Of a stretch of DNA of 64,000 nt, positions 45,001 to 52,521 are shown in pieces; positions within the stretch are counted from its first letter, which is position 1, and every line of letters begins with the position of its first letter. The notes below the pieces were generated by a model, which did no database searches, was not told the origin of the DNA, and saw only the letters and a program-made list of their open reading frames with translations. The position numbers and the translations under genes were made by a program. The DNA lies in NCBI RefSeq assembly GCF_037076525.1, contig NZ_AP029018.1, forward strand, positions 1,947,001 to 2,011,000, given 5' to 3'. The stretch comes from Selenomonas sp. TAMA-11512. Lineage in GTDB: Bacteria > Bacillota > Negativicutes > Selenomonadales > Selenomonadaceae.

Positions 45001-45589
45001 GTTCGCTGACGGCGTGACCGTCAATATACCGCAGGATCCGGCGCAGACGAGCTGGCAGAACCGCGTCGTCATCACAGGCGGCAACTCCGCAGAGGCACAC
45101 GATTACGTCGAAGGCGCGGACAACTCCTTCGGCTTCGACCTTGGCAGGACACGCGGTCATTACGGCATTCACGATGAAATCCCCGGCGGCACGTCCGAAG
45201 CCATTCCCGTTCTCTTCACGGACGGCGGCTCGCGTGACCTTGACGGCATTTACTCCATCAACTACGGCCCCGGTAAGCTTGCCATCAAGCCGGCCTCGAA
45301 GAAAGTCGAGATCCCCGATCCCAAGGAGATCCGCAACTCCGCCGAGCAGACACTGAACTTCCTCTACCGGACGCAGAGCGGCGACTACAAAATCACCTTC
45401 GGCAACGGTATCGTGACGATCTATCCGCAAAACGATGCGGCACTTGCCATCGTCACGGACAAGAACAAGAGCGCCAAGCGCGCCGTCCTTGCCTCCGGTC
45501 TTTTGACTGCGATTGAAGAGCTCGGCGTAACCCCGGTGGAAATTCGGGCTGTCTACATCTTCAAGACGCTCGATGAAGACGAAGAGTAA
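36074..45589 (+). CDS. Large two-partner secreted exoprotein (TpsA, hemagglutinin-like)
   Basis: 3171 residues. An extended signal peptide of about 54 residues (ends SGAVYA) precedes a TPS/hemagglutination N-terminal domain to about residue 300, with VINWNSFSIAAGE and the secretion motif variant NPAGVFFAPGAQV. A long beta-helix of degenerate repeats follows to about 2500. Four MBG-type modules, each opening with PRxxxxTA and a YG(A) pair, lie at about 2514-2910 (for example PRDLYITAGDKQRAYGADNG). The C-terminus is short and shows no toxin or VENN boundary, so an adhesin is more likely than a contact-dependent toxin. ATG follows AAAGGAG. Confidence 0.92.
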   Translation: MRFTKKYKRAKSEHGSTDPFLLRLRENVRRALVTGAGAMAAGAVLVSTSGAVYALPQGGEVAAGSAQIAASQAEMSIHQTSQNAVINWNSFSIAAGERVDILQPNAQAALLNRVLGSSPSEIFGVLQANGRVFLVNPAGVFFAPGAQVDAGALVASTMNITNADFMAGRYAFISTPQDGSVINRGELRAKEAGAIALLGKDVVNEGVIVAKKGTVTLAAGGEVSLDFSGDGRVEVVPSKAAVEQAVTNRGLVEADGGLVFMSAATGDALTSSAVNQEGIVRAGSLGGAKGVIRMTANDVRLAAGSVTDASGASGGTVEIGGGWQGSGDLSHAQNVTIDRGAAVRADAVQTGGAGGTVAVWSDGMTKFSGEITARGNGTGTGGAVETSGAKVQITGRVDASSSAGKSGEWLIDPGDVIIKNLTGTETASDTLIDVQSVKNTLNGGTSTTVQTTAGNNDYSLTVQDAIQKTAGGDATLTLKATGSIAVNADITSTAGKLNVDIISDANHLSGGNISVANGVQLKTLGGDLKMRGELTKNGVGFANSPNAGTSGIDLGSAMIDTRVSNTPGSVGGNVYMAGSTTTADAGVKLAGTQIDTGTGKVTLIGNSSGGGKGISVDSASRINTRSVELRTDSIDLAGTIAGGGDAAGSAKVWTLSDDTTVNFGTGSGGLDLAGDTFTSTGKIRNFYKNTVGDAAQKANVIANGVTADQDLAIHTGAGKLTVSGAVNVAAGHALTLGSKNMMEGAGVLTSDALVLDAADATVNLSGTHALGKLDGAAKGLTLKNGTNLKIGEDTGLVTTSDGTDLDVAGNLTVGARGITNGAGAMKLKASGTLTLDANAEVKSTGASATTLEAAAVTFDTDSKVSTAGGTISVKTDALTIPTGAQGTLSSANGKVTVETRSAGKTIAVGSSSAADLTLTNLDFISSGTGEIHLGNVNTGAVEIGDADVKSPLTVESGAAVKFTGTLTNTNGKNTTFKASAVDFGTGANLAAGAGTMTMVTDAITNWNNVTFADTNGAGTFAVKPKTAGNFTVGGTSGLVTDAGFAKLKAGNFHNVVIGTKDNAGTATIAGIASGNLPTYTSILTNGALSITGAIQGAAGDTLALYGDGLTQSAPIEVGNLLLLGKGSMDLSTQANEIKNIAADMTEGSLKLKNHTHMKVAVVEDRTVNPAKNVDGLKTKSTDIKMAAGQKLTVEGALKSTDDTKIEADALDLGNNKVNVGKKLTLEKADKTQTINVGTGANDWNINNANYGEIKIGDSAQTGDIIIKGATFKNPSDIETQGNVKLTGASKAGADGKSDMKIKANTAELPTASDTLAVKNLTLDLSGGLDLGLGKILGQKDGKVNVSGVPSGKDIYIKDDALGVPTNGYRISYRTINDALDGFGGFDVAGDQHLYFYGGTVNKSINAAGKLGVEVRDNVTITGEGTKLTVGSDPSAGTPDTEITGGFTVKQGKSVTVKGKGAGISVNTAQAIDLENNAAFKVEGDEANVRLQSRGDKVIFGSDAALTISGGKSDVKVTGTALDLGARAKIDLGNDSAGYLALDVDTLNETAGEDNTTNITGKGRLDLAPRTTGRAMTVDNNTAGAGLHITGDQLNGKLFGSDFGALSLGNEATGDVTIDGITANNSVTIRSKDTNKITIGTGGLTVGTDRRVTLKTGSVENSGGAGVMNIGAGSALNLYTNSITNLVANGSSPSVTGTGTLGIGTYNGTKSIGLGDGAAGDLQLTNNKFTSVFGSGFSHYAIGNGDQSIINVAGSSLGKDVTLQANNINFAGDMTLAPGKTLVVNAKTAANQTTGKIKASNLAALGGNIALEKDNEIDTLAADALSVRVKSDALTIGQITTPEGAPVASRTIKGVKSGEAGGTAGDIVLSADSMTFSEAVAGKGNLTLQQANAATNLNVGTTGTGLNLPANLFGGNKIKDGFKHVYLGSEDATGATKVGGNLNFVDPTTIRSGKTAGSMTVDGSAKIATNGNDFALESKDLTTATGSEVDTGTGNLTLKTDKIDLNGKMKGKKALNILPISNNRDIRLGANDSNSLSLLDRYFNGNNRTFWEYEIINIGDRGGGGRLYQSGYIDMPFTVNIQQAVTNTSGGVDISGTINTNGRDYSVASNTVNLNNATISADGVNGNHGNVAIQADTLNHTGSKITGHGDVSFDTYTPGKTINFGTPGSGGSASDLTLASDIFSGTGLLQKNPDGRGFRKIRIGGDNAGNVSVGNVDLPEGLADAVSIKTGGSVTSTGVLKSVPTLEIEANTVNLTGPNEIRNLGNITSAAGVSVETKGGTTVTGKITGTNAPINITNKDGGNVTIAPGGQIVGTGTSDVVIEAQGGAFKNKGGANAIKTDPGQRYIVHTEDSIDNELNGLVFEFRRYGTDYTQRGSITIPAGKNALFYKYQPELKLYSTRAYGDENSAFFNDGSGFHIVDDGNAKRRQLDAAEIQVIYDKRAESDSHSFGAGVSKTTNVNADITSATGEITQANTDTAIRSGAPTYGTNASNTNEKITFAEKYNSLNYKVTVDYRIVPRKVTVTGKTETVDYSGNPHNYTGLNGVTFTNFANGQTATTAGISGSVSYTPIADATKTSGFAQNAIHAGQYDVGIAGSNLTANNYVFDYKPGKLTIKPRDIHFTAPSGTRIYGAANNSVAIPSPTYTGTLGAGDSFANYTVSAVDGGGHAVTERTGVGSYTMRVEGAALAPGSRGYASDYNITSADGTLTITPRDLYITAGDKQRAYGADNGTASYVNGTRLVNVRPTDAVSGLVNGDAVSSITETIDPTATTTTNASTGGLWTHASAAQFGSGTDTNYTIHYIDGHFTIVPRDVLITAGSASRDYGAPNPVVTAYTVERGDHTSWRGLLAGDDISGVQLYYAPNINASTPGGVYGSAIHVDPTSVVYTGGTNLSNYRFRYAPGTLTIRGSALRQPLPQGGTTALTASTVASQIMSSMTGGQAGGTGGSSAGVSNVGSGSNTGIAAGTSSSAQPYNAVFADGVTVNIPQDPAQTSWQNRVVITGGNSAEAHDYVEGADNSFGFDLGRTRGHYGIHDEIPGGTSEAIPVLFTDGGSRDLDGIYSINYGPGKLAIKPASKKVEIPDPKEIRNSAEQTLNFLYRTQSGDYKITFGNGIVTIYPQNDAALAIVTDKNKSAKRAVLASGLLTAIEELGVTPVEIRAVYIFKTLDEDEE

Positions 45590-45617
45590 TCTTTTCCGCA
45601 TCTGAAAAATACAACAT

Positions 45618-45663
45618 AAAAGAGACGCCTGTTTCGAGCTTGTCGAAACAGGCGTCTCTTTTA
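45618..45663. terminator. Bidirectional terminator between tpsA and ctpA
   Basis: A nearly perfect stem of about 20 bp (AAAAGAGACGCCTGTTTCGA and its complement) with a four-base loop, A-rich before and T-rich after, between convergent genes. Confidence 0.9.
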
Positions 45664-45667
45664 TTAT

Positions 45668-46819
45668 TTACTGTTCCAGCTTTTCCCGCATGATGTCGAT
45701 TGCCTTGATGAGCTGAACATCCTGCGCATCTTCCGGACGGCGCTCCACGGCGACATCCGGCTCAATGCCCGTGCCGTCGATGCTGCGTCCTTTCGGCGTG
45801 TAGTATTTCGCGATGGTGAGCTTGAGCGCATCCTCCTCGTAGAGCGGCATGACAACCTGCACGGAGCCCTTGCCGTAGGAGGTCGTGCCGACGATGGTCG
45901 CCGCCTCCCGATCCTGCAGGGCGCCGGCGAGGATTTCACTTGCCGAAGCGCTATTGCCGTCCATGAGGACGACAATCGGATACTTCGATTCCTTCAGCTC
46001 CGAGCGAAATTCTTCTCTCGTTCCGTCTTTGGAGACAACGGAGACAATCGGTCCCGCCGGCACGAGCAGATTGGCTATGTCGACACAGCTCGTAATAAGC
46101 CCGCCGGGATTCTCCCGAAGATCGATGATGAGCCCCCTCACGCCCTCACTCTCAAGCTTTTCGTATGCCTCTTTGAACTCTTCCGCTGTATGCTCGGAAA
46201 AGGAAGCGATGCGGATGTAGCCGATGCCCTGCTCCCCCTGCAGCATCTCGCCGCGCACGGTGTGTACCTGAATGATATCCCGCGTGATCGTCACGTCAAA
46301 GTCCGCCTCGCCCTCGCGGTGAATCGTCAGCACCACATCGGTACCGGCCTCACCGCGGATGCGCATGGCGACTTCCTCAGACTGTATCTCCGAGACACTC
46401 GTGCCGTCGACGGCGCGTATCTCATCGCCGATTCGAATGCCTGCCGCCTCACCGGGCGTGCCTTCCAGAACGGACATGACAGTGACCTTGTTGTCCTTAA
46501 AGCCCATGACGACACCGATGCCGCCGAAGCTCCCCTCGGTATGCTCCTTCAAGAGGGCATACATATCCGGATCCAGATAGACCGAATGCGGATCGTCGAG
46601 CGTCTTGACCATGCCCTCGATGGCGCCGTCAATGAGCTTCGTAAAATCGACATCCCGCACATATTGCGTCTCAATGAAGCGCAGTGCGCCGATAAAACGC
46701 AGCATATCCTTTGCATTTGGTCCCGCCATGCCGAGGAGCGCGTAGAACACCCCCGCCGTCAAAAACGAGGAGCAGACGGCCGTTACGGCAATGATGAGCA
46801 CCAGTTTTTTCTTGCTCAA
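45668..46819 (-). CDS. ctpA: C-terminal processing peptidase (S41)
   Basis: 383 residues, exported serine protease. An N-terminal anchor (LVLIIAVTAVCSSFLTAG), a PDZ domain around residues 90-175 (GSFGGIGVVMGFKDNKVTVM) and the S41 core with catalytic serine in DGNSASASEIL and lysine in TSYGKGSVQV are visible. The start is TTG 46817-46819, with AAAGG spaced correctly. It follows the M23 peptidase and ftsEX in one direction, a common cell-division/envelope cluster. Confidence 0.93.
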   Translation of the reverse strand: MSKKKLVLIIAVTAVCSSFLTAGVFYALLGMAGPNAKDMLRFIGALRFIETQYVRDVDFTKLIDGAIEGMVKTLDDPHSVYLDPDMYALLKEHTEGSFGGIGVVMGFKDNKVTVMSVLEGTPGEAAGIRIGDEIRAVDGTSVSEIQSEEVAMRIRGEAGTDVVLTIHREGEADFDVTITRDIIQVHTVRGEMLQGEQGIGYIRIASFSEHTAEEFKEAYEKLESEGVRGLIIDLRENPGGLITSCVDIANLLVPAGPIVSVVSKDGTREEFRSELKESKYPIVVLMDGNSASASEILAGALQDREAATIVGTTSYGKGSVQVVMPLYEEDALKLTIAKYYTPKGRSIDGTGIEPDVAVERRPEDAQDVQLIKAIDIMREKLEQ

Positions 46820-46894
46820 GAGCTAAACCTTTCTTTTTCGCCCCTCCGCCGGCGACACTGCCTGCTACGCAGAGCAGGGCGTCCGCTGTCGAGG

Positions 46895-48019
46895 TTACAG
46901 ATACGCGAGAGGATTTGTGGGCTCATCTCCCACTCTCACCTCGAAATGGCAATGCGGGCCTGTAGAGTTGCCCGTCGATCCGACTTCAGCGATCAGCGTA
47001 CCCTGACCGACCTGTTGTCCTTCGCTGACAAGAACTCGCTGACTGTGTCCGTAAAGTGTAGAGATCCCGCCGCCATGATCGATGATGACCGTATAGCCGT
47101 ACCCTGAGATCCAGCCCGCATACGTCACGACGCCGGCTGCTGCCGCATAGATGGGATCTCCATAGTCGCCTCCTATGTCAACGCCCGAATGAAAGCGGCT
47201 TGCTCCCGTGATCGGATGAATACGCCATCCGTAGTCCGACGTAATCGGCCCCGCAACCGGCCAGATCATGCTTCCGTTGCCCGAGCTGTAGTTCCCTGCG
47301 GGAGCATAGCTGCTGCGGCGAATGATCTCGGCGACCTGTTTGGATGCGGCCATGTTCTCATTGTAGATGCGTTCCTGTGTGGCACTGTCATTTTCCATCT
47401 GATCAATGAGCGCCTTCACCTCCGCCTGCTTCTCGTCCGCCTCTTTCTTCTTGACGGCCGCCTCCTCTACGAGACGGGACTGAATCTCCTGATCCTTTTT
47501 CAGCATGGCCTGCATGGACTCGATTTCCTGCTTCTCCGCGAACACGGCCTGCACGAGATCGTAATCCTGCATGATGACCTTTTTCAAGAGATCCATGCGT
47601 GTGAAAAAGTCCTGAAAGTTCTTTGCTCCGAAAAGCACATCGAGATAGCTGATCTGTCCGTTGATATAGATATCGCGGACACGCTTTTTGAGATGTGCCT
47701 TCTTTACTTTGAAATCCGCCTCGACTTTTTCCATCTTCTCCTGATTTTCTTCGAGGCGAGCCTCCGTCTCATCGAGCTCATCCCTCACCTCGCGATAGGC
47801 AGCGCGCGCGGCATCCGCCGCCTCGTCAAGGATACGTTTTTTATCCGACAGATTCTCGATCTCGGCGTCAATCTCCGCTTTCTTGCTCTGTGCTTCCTCA
47901 GCCGCCTGCTCATAGGCCTTCTGCTCCTCTTCCAGGTTATGCGCGAGAACGACAGTCGACTGCAGGCTCACCATAAGGCAGGAAAGCGCTATTGCCAGAC
48001 TTTTTTTCCACTGCAACAT
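46895..48019 (-). CDS. Murein hydrolase activator / M23 peptidase, EnvC-like
   Basis: 374 residues: a signal peptide (MLQWKKSLAIALSCLMVSLQ to VLA), two long coiled-coil segments at about 30-120 and 150-240, and a C-terminal LytM domain with HSGVDIGG and HCHFEVRV zinc ligands. Because the ligands are intact it could be an active endopeptidase rather than only an activator. It lies 15 bp after ftsX, so the FtsEX complex probably controls it through the coiled coil. Confidence 0.92.
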   Translation of the reverse strand: MLQWKKSLAIALSCLMVSLQSTVVLAHNLEEEQKAYEQAAEEAQSKKAEIDAEIENLSDKKRILDEAADAARAAYREVRDELDETEARLEENQEKMEKVEADFKVKKAHLKKRVRDIYINGQISYLDVLFGAKNFQDFFTRMDLLKKVIMQDYDLVQAVFAEKQEIESMQAMLKKDQEIQSRLVEEAAVKKKEADEKQAEVKALIDQMENDSATQERIYNENMAASKQVAEIIRRSSYAPAGNYSSGNGSMIWPVAGPITSDYGWRIHPITGASRFHSGVDIGGDYGDPIYAAAAGVVTYAGWISGYGYTVIIDHGGGISTLYGHSQRVLVSEGQQVGQGTLIAEVGSTGNSTGPHCHFEVRVGDEPTNPLAYL

Positions 48020-48034
48020 ACTTGCCCTCCAGCC

Positions 48035-48922
48035 TCAGACCTCTAAGAATCGTTTCAAGGAAATCGTACTCCCGAGGGCGCCGATGAACATACCGCTCAA
48101 AATCAAGACAATCGTCATAAAGTTCACGAAGGGATACTCGGGAATGAGCGGCAGAAAGGCAAGTGTGCTGTATACCTTTGCCGTCACGATACCGTAGATG
48201 CTGCGCAGCGCAAGCGATGCAAAAACGCCGCCGATACCGCCCAGCACAATCCCTTCCAAGAAGAACGGCCAACGTATAAACCAATCCGTTGCGCCGACGT
48301 ACTTCATGATGGCGATTTCCTTGCGGCGCGCGAAGACCGTCAGACGAATCGTATTCGATATGATGAAGAGCGTCGCTCCTGCCAGGAGAATCATCAGTAC
48401 GAGTCCGAAAATGCGAATGAGACGCGTAATATCAAAGAGGTGCTGTACGACATCCTGCCCGTACTTTGCCGATTCGACACCGTCCATCTTTTCAATGGCC
48501 TCTGCCGCTGTCTGCACCATATCGGGCCGAAGCACCGTAACTTCAAAGGCATTCGGGAGAGGATTATCCTCATCGAGCGCGTCGAGAAGATAGCGCTGGT
48601 CGCCAAGTCGATCCCGCAGTCTCTCAATCGCTTCCTCACGAGGGATAAAACGAACCGTATCGATTCCCTGCATCTTCTTGATATCGCTCTCCAAGTCGTC
48701 AATCGCGCTGCCCTTCAGCTCATCCTGCAGGTAAACACTGATCTGTACCTCGGACTCGAGGAGCGACGCCATGCGATTCATATTCATGACGATGATGAGA
48801 AACATCCCGAAGATAAAGAGCGAGACTGCCACCGTGCTGATGGAAGCAAAACTCATCCAGTTGTTGCGGCGTATAGAAATGAATACCTCACGCAGAAAGT
48901 ATTCGCCTGTCCTAAGCTTCAT
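48035..48922 (-). CDS. ftsX: Cell-division ABC transporter permease FtsX
   Basis: 295 residues. Short cytoplasmic N-terminus (LREVFISIRRNNWMSFASIS), first membrane helix, an extracellular domain of about 100 residues (SEVQISVYLQDELKGSAIDD) and three more C-terminal helices, the standard FtsX topology. Start ATG 48920-48922 overlaps ftsE by 11 bp; the longer open frame lies within ftsE. Confidence 0.94.
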   Translation of the reverse strand: MKLRTGEYFLREVFISIRRNNWMSFASISTVAVSLFIFGMFLIIVMNMNRMASLLESEVQISVYLQDELKGSAIDDLESDIKKMQGIDTVRFIPREEAIERLRDRLGDQRYLLDALDEDNPLPNAFEVTVLRPDMVQTAAEAIEKMDGVESAKYGQDVVQHLFDITRLIRIFGLVLMILLAGATLFIISNTIRLTVFARRKEIAIMKYVGATDWFIRWPFFLEGIVLGGIGGVFASLALRSIYGIVTAKVYSTLAFLPLIPEYPFVNFMTIVLILSGMFIGALGSTISLKRFLEV

Positions 48923-49598
48923 AGGCGTATCCTCCTCGCTCGACATCGGAGACGACCTTTCCGCTCTCGACGGCAATAACGCGTTTTTTCATCGTATCGA
49001 CGATGGTTTTATCGTGCGTCGCCATAATGATCGTCGCTCCTGCCTCGTTGATGCGGCGGAAAATATCCATGATTTCCCACGACGTTTCGGGATCCAGATT
49101 ACCCGTCGGTTCGTCCGCTATGACGAGCGCCGGGTCGTTGACGATAGCACGGGCAATCGCGACGCGCTGCTGCTCGCCGCCCGACAGCTGCGAGGGAAAT
49201 CGCTTGTACTTTTCACGTAGGCCGACGATATCCAAGACGGAGTTGACGCTCCGCGTCATCAAACGGCGCGGCGCCTCGATGACCTGCATCGCAAAGGCGA
49301 CATTCTCGTAGACGGTCTTATCCGGCAGCAGGCGGTAATCCTGAAAGATCACACCCAGCTCACGGCGAAAATAAGGTACATCGGAAGGCTTCATCGACAT
49401 CATGTCTCGCCCGTTGACTCGGAGCTCTCCCGAGGTCGGCAAAATCTCTCGCAGAAGCATGCGGATAAACGTCGATTTACCCGCACCGGACGTGCCGACA
49501 AGAAATACAAAATCTCCCTTTTTTATATGAACATTCGCATGATCTAGGGCAACAGTACCGTTATCATAGACTTTCGTTACATCTTTTAAGTAAATCAT
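48912..49598 (-). CDS. ftsE: Cell-division ATP-binding protein FtsE
   Basis: 228 residues. Walker [10 protein letters not shown], signature [15 protein letters not shown], Walker [16 protein letters not shown] and the H-loop MATHDK are all present. It powers FtsX to activate peptidoglycan hydrolysis at the septum. First gene of ftsE-ftsX-M23-ctpA. Confidence 0.96.
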   Translation of the reverse strand: MIYLKDVTKVYDNGTVALDHANVHIKKGDFVFLVGTSGAGKSTFIRMLLREILPTSGELRVNGRDMMSMKPSDVPYFRRELGVIFQDYRLLPDKTVYENVAFAMQVIEAPRRLMTRSVNSVLDIVGLREKYKRFPSQLSGGEQQRVAIARAIVNDPALVIADEPTGNLDPETSWEIMDIFRRINEAGATIIMATHDKTIVDTMKKRVIAVESGKVVSDVERGGYAYEA

Positions 49599-49692
49599 GT
49601 AAATCCCATTCCTCCAAACGACGAAATAATACTCCGTCGAAATACACCCACTGTATTATAGCATAAGAATGGCGGTGATTCTAATTTTTATT

Positions 49693-50616
49693 TCATTTTA
49701 GACCTTTTCTCTTATCTCGGCCAGACCTTTTGATGGTGGATACCTGTGTCAGAATCATTCCGGTGAGCATCAGACCGCAGCCGCTCAGTTCGCGCGCCGT
49801 CATCACTTCATCCAGGAGAAGTGCGCCGGACGCGGCGCCGAAAACAGCCTCCAAGCTCATAATGACCGCTGCCGCCGCCGGAGGAGCCGTCTTCTGTCCG
49901 AGAATCTGCAGCGTAAAGCCGAGTCCCGAGCTCATGACCCCCGCATAGAGGATCGGAATGATGCCCCCGGCAACAGCGGCAAACGTGACCGTCTCAAAGA
50001 GAAGCGCGAGCACCGTGCTGCCGATCATGCAGACAGCGAGCTGCGAAAGCGAAATCTCCACCGCATCCGCCGTCGGTGCAAAGTGTGCGATGAACAGGAT
50101 ATGCAGCGTCCAAAAAAGAGCACTTGCAAACAGCAGGACATCTCCGTAGACGAGCTCAAAGTCTCCGACGGGAATAGAGAGCAGATACAGCCCCGACAGC
50201 GCCACGAGCGCGCCGACATACGATGCCGCCGCACCCGGTCTGCCGAAGAGCCTTGCCGCAAGCGGCACAAAGATGATATAGAGACACGTAATAAAGGCGG
50301 CTTTGCCTACCGTCGTATACTGCAGGCCGACCTGCTGCAGGGTCGTCGCTATGAGCATAATGCACCCTGCCCCCAGACCGTAGCGAAACCCGCTCTTTCC
50401 GTCCGTCGTCTCCGCATCGGCATCACCTGCAGCCGCATCTCTTTTTGCACGCCGCATGACAAGGAAGATCAGGAAAACAACGATCGTGCCGACGAGATAA
50501 CGAGCCGCATTGTAGAGATATGGCCCCATGCCGTCCATGGCTACCGACTGCGCGACAAACGTCGTCCCCCAGAAAAATGCCGCCAAGAGCAAAAACAGAT
50601 TACCGCGTAATGCCAA
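49693..50616 (-). CDS. DMT-family transporter (EamA)
   Basis: 307 residues, ten hydrophobic helices in two EamA repeats. FLLLAAFFWGTTFVAQSVAM opens the first repeat and YGDVLLFASALFWTLHILFI the second. Drug/metabolite exporters of this type are broad; nothing in the neighbours fixes the substrate. It carries a basic C-terminal tail. Confidence 0.88.
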   Translation of the reverse strand: MALRGNLFLLLAAFFWGTTFVAQSVAMDGMGPYLYNAARYLVGTIVVFLIFLVMRRAKRDAAAGDADAETTDGKSGFRYGLGAGCIMLIATTLQQVGLQYTTVGKAAFITCLYIIFVPLAARLFGRPGAAASYVGALVALSGLYLLSIPVGDFELVYGDVLLFASALFWTLHILFIAHFAPTADAVEISLSQLAVCMIGSTVLALLFETVTFAAVAGGIIPILYAGVMSSGLGFTLQILGQKTAPPAAAAVIMSLEAVFGAASGALLLDEVMTARELSGCGLMLTGMILTQVSTIKRSGRDKRKGLK

Positions 50617-50641
50617 GACATCCTCCTTTACACATTATGTG

Positions 50642-50676
50642 AAAAGAGCTCCCGACAAGGAAGCTCTTTTTCTACT
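50642..50676 (-). terminator. Terminator after the DUF2156 gene
   Basis: AAAAGAGCT and AGCTCTTTT pair around the end of the reading frame; the stem overlaps the stop codon and is followed in the minus direction by TTTTCAC. Confidence 0.65.
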
Positions 50677-51577
50677 TCTTCAAAACGGCGTTGTACTTCT
50701 CGATCAGCTTGACCGGCTTATAGGATTCCTTTGCCTTGCGAAGACCTTCAATGCCCATATCTTCCTCGCGGTTGATGTAGGTCATATCGCTCCAGGCATG
50801 CTCGACAAAGCCTTGGTTGATGGCGGGATAGGCGCCGCGCACATCGGGATCCGCCTTCTCCACATGAATGACCGCCGTATCGCTGTTGAGCTGCTCCCCG
50901 AACGTAAAGGCAACGACGCGATTGTCCAGGAGAATCGCTCCGCCCTTGAGCTTGAAGTCCGAAAAATTGTTCAGCACCTCAAGGATTGCCTGCCGCTCCA
51001 ACGGAATGAACGGATCGTCCGGATGCTCCGAGGCGCGATGCTTGTTCCACGCATTGAGGTTGAGCTTTATGCGCATGACGATGTCCTCACAGATCGGGCG
51101 ATACTCAGCCTCCGGATATGCCTTGCGAAAGCTGTTGAGATGATTTTTTTTCGAGTGGTACTTGCGCCCCGAAAGCGTGATCAGCGACGCCGCCTCGTAA
51201 ACGTAGTCAAAGCTGTCACGATCCGCCATAACTTCAAATTCCGCATCGGGATAAGCGTCGAGAGCCTCCGCCATGCGCTTCTCAATCCCCTGCATGCGAA
51301 AGACTTTGCCATGCTCTTCAAAATAGGAAAGCCATGCGGCAATCGCTTCATTCCATCGCTCTTTTGGACAGAAGGGCTGCATGGCAAAATCCTTTCCGCC
51401 CCAAGTGCCCTTCATGTAGAGAATACCGCTCTCGACAGCCCATTCAATATGATACGGCTCCCGCCACATGAAGAAATTCGTAAAGTTAAAATGCGAGTTT
51501 TCGTAGTAATCCGCACGAAAAAAGGCATCCAAAATCGGCTTATCCTCTTTTTCCAACGGTTTAAAATGTAATGCCAT
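50672..51577 (-). CDS. DUF2156 acyltransferase-like protein
   Basis: 301 residues with a duplicated GNAT-type fold as in the catalytic part of phosphatidylglycerol lysyltransferases (PF09924). Readable marks are YENSHFNFTNFFMWREPYHI near the N-terminus, KKNHLNSFRKAYPEAEY and GAYPAINQGFVEHAW. It lacks the N-terminal membrane flippase domain of MprF, so it is probably cytosolic or peripheral. The acceptor is unknown. Confidence 0.85.
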   Translation of the reverse strand: MALHFKPLEKEDKPILDAFFRADYYENSHFNFTNFFMWREPYHIEWAVESGILYMKGTWGGKDFAMQPFCPKERWNEAIAAWLSYFEEHGKVFRMQGIEKRMAEALDAYPDAEFEVMADRDSFDYVYEAASLITLSGRKYHSKKNHLNSFRKAYPEAEYRPICEDIVMRIKLNLNAWNKHRASEHPDDPFIPLERQAILEVLNNFSDFKLKGGAILLDNRVVAFTFGEQLNSDTAVIHVEKADPDVRGAYPAINQGFVEHAWSDMTYINREEDMGIEGLRKAKESYKPVKLIEKYNAVLKK

Positions 51578-51605
51578 GAATTACCTCTTTTTGTATCTGA
51601 TTCAT

Positions 51606-51656
51606 CGGGGAAGCACATCTTGCCGGAACGATTGGAATTTATCAGTGCTTCCCTAA
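51606..51656. repeat. MITE-like element, about 50-bp deleted copy
   Basis: Starts GGGGAAGCACATCTTGCC and ends GAATTTATCAGTGCTTCCC. The ends match the family; the interior is nearly gone. It overlaps the folK stop: read on the minus strand, GTTAGGGAAGCACTGA gives the final codons and the TGA. Confidence 0.7.
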
Positions 51657-52166
51657 CTCCATTATAGCAATCCTGTCAACCCGCACTACGTGAGCGACAT
51701 CCGGCAGGCGCGCCGCATGGTTTTCTATCGTCTCTGCTCCAAGCACGAGCGTTGGCGCGATCTCCGCCAAGGGCACAAGGACGAACGCGCGATCCAAAAG
51801 ATACGGATGCGGCAGCTGCAGCTCTTCCGTCTTGACCGTCTCCCCTCCCTCCATGCAAAGGAGATCTATATCCATCGTGCGAGGGCCCCAATGGATATCG
51901 CGCACCCTGCCGAGCGCCGTCTCGATCCTCTGCATGCGATGCAGCACCTCCACAGGCGCAAACTCCGTTTCAATACAGGCGACCATGTTGTAAAATGCAG
52001 GCTGCTCCTCGATCCCCCAAGGCGGCGTTTCATAGACGGATGAATACGCTGTGAGCTCCACTTCCTCCATGGACTGTACTGCCCGCAGCGCCGCCACCAG
52101 GAGAGCTCGCCGATCTCCGAGATTTCCGCCGAGTCCCAGATATATCCTACGCCTCACCGGGCTCAC
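51642..52166 (-). CDS. folK: 7,8-dihydro-6-hydroxymethylpterin pyrophosphokinase
   Basis: 174 residues. Family motifs are YLGLGGNLGDR, YETPPWG, WGPRTMDIDLL and LPHPYLLDRAFVLVPL. The start is GTG 52164-52166 within the end of folB. The last five residues (ELGKH) are written by the MITE-like repeat at 51606-51656, so the C-terminus has been remodelled by insertion. Confidence 0.94.
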   Translation of the reverse strand: MSPVRRRIYLGLGGNLGDRRALLVAALRAVQSMEEVELTAYSSVYETPPWGIEEQPAFYNMVACIETEFAPVEVLHRMQRIETALGRVRDIHWGPRTMDIDLLCMEGGETVKTEELQLPHPYLLDRAFVLVPLAEIAPTLVLGAETIENHAARLPDVAHVVRVDRIAIMELGKH

Positions 52167-52521
52167 TTCGTCTTTCTATCGTCACCGCCACATCATCAAA
52201 AGGCCCGCCCATCGGTGCCGCCGGCTTATGCACAGTCACACGCACACCTTCCAGCGGATACGTCCGCAGAAGGTCATCCGCGATCGCCTCCGCCAGCGCC
52301 TCGATGAGCGCAAATCGCTCCTCCTCAACCATGCGCCGTATGCGCGCATATACGTCCGCGTAGCTTACCGTAGACGAAAGGTCATCCGTTCTGCCCGCTC
52401 GCCGTAAATCGAGCATCATCACGAGATCGACGACAAAAGGCTGCCTGTTTTCCTTCTCTTCCGAAAGCACGCCATGACATCCCAAAAAGCGTGCTCCTGT
52501 CAACTGTATTGTATCGCTCAA
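52147..52521 (-). CDS. folB: Dihydroneopterin aldolase
   Basis: 124 residues. LTGARFLGCHGVLSEEKENR at the start and the helix MVEEERFALIEALAEAIADD are typical. The start is TTG 52519-52521, overlapping the folP stop by three bases with GGGAGG upstream; the longer open frame lies in folP. Translationally coupled on both sides. Confidence 0.93.
   Translation of the reverse strand: MSDTIQLTGARFLGCHGVLSEEKENRQPFVVDLVMMLDLRRAGRTDDLSSTVSYADVYARIRRMVEEERFALIEALAEAIADDLLRTYPLEGVRVTVHKPAAPMGGPFDDVAVTIERRSEPGEA

Noticed and set aside
36074-45589. Contact-dependent inhibition system (CdiA/CdiB)
   Set aside because: No VENN-type boundary, no C-terminal toxin domain and no small immunity gene follows; the next feature is a terminator.
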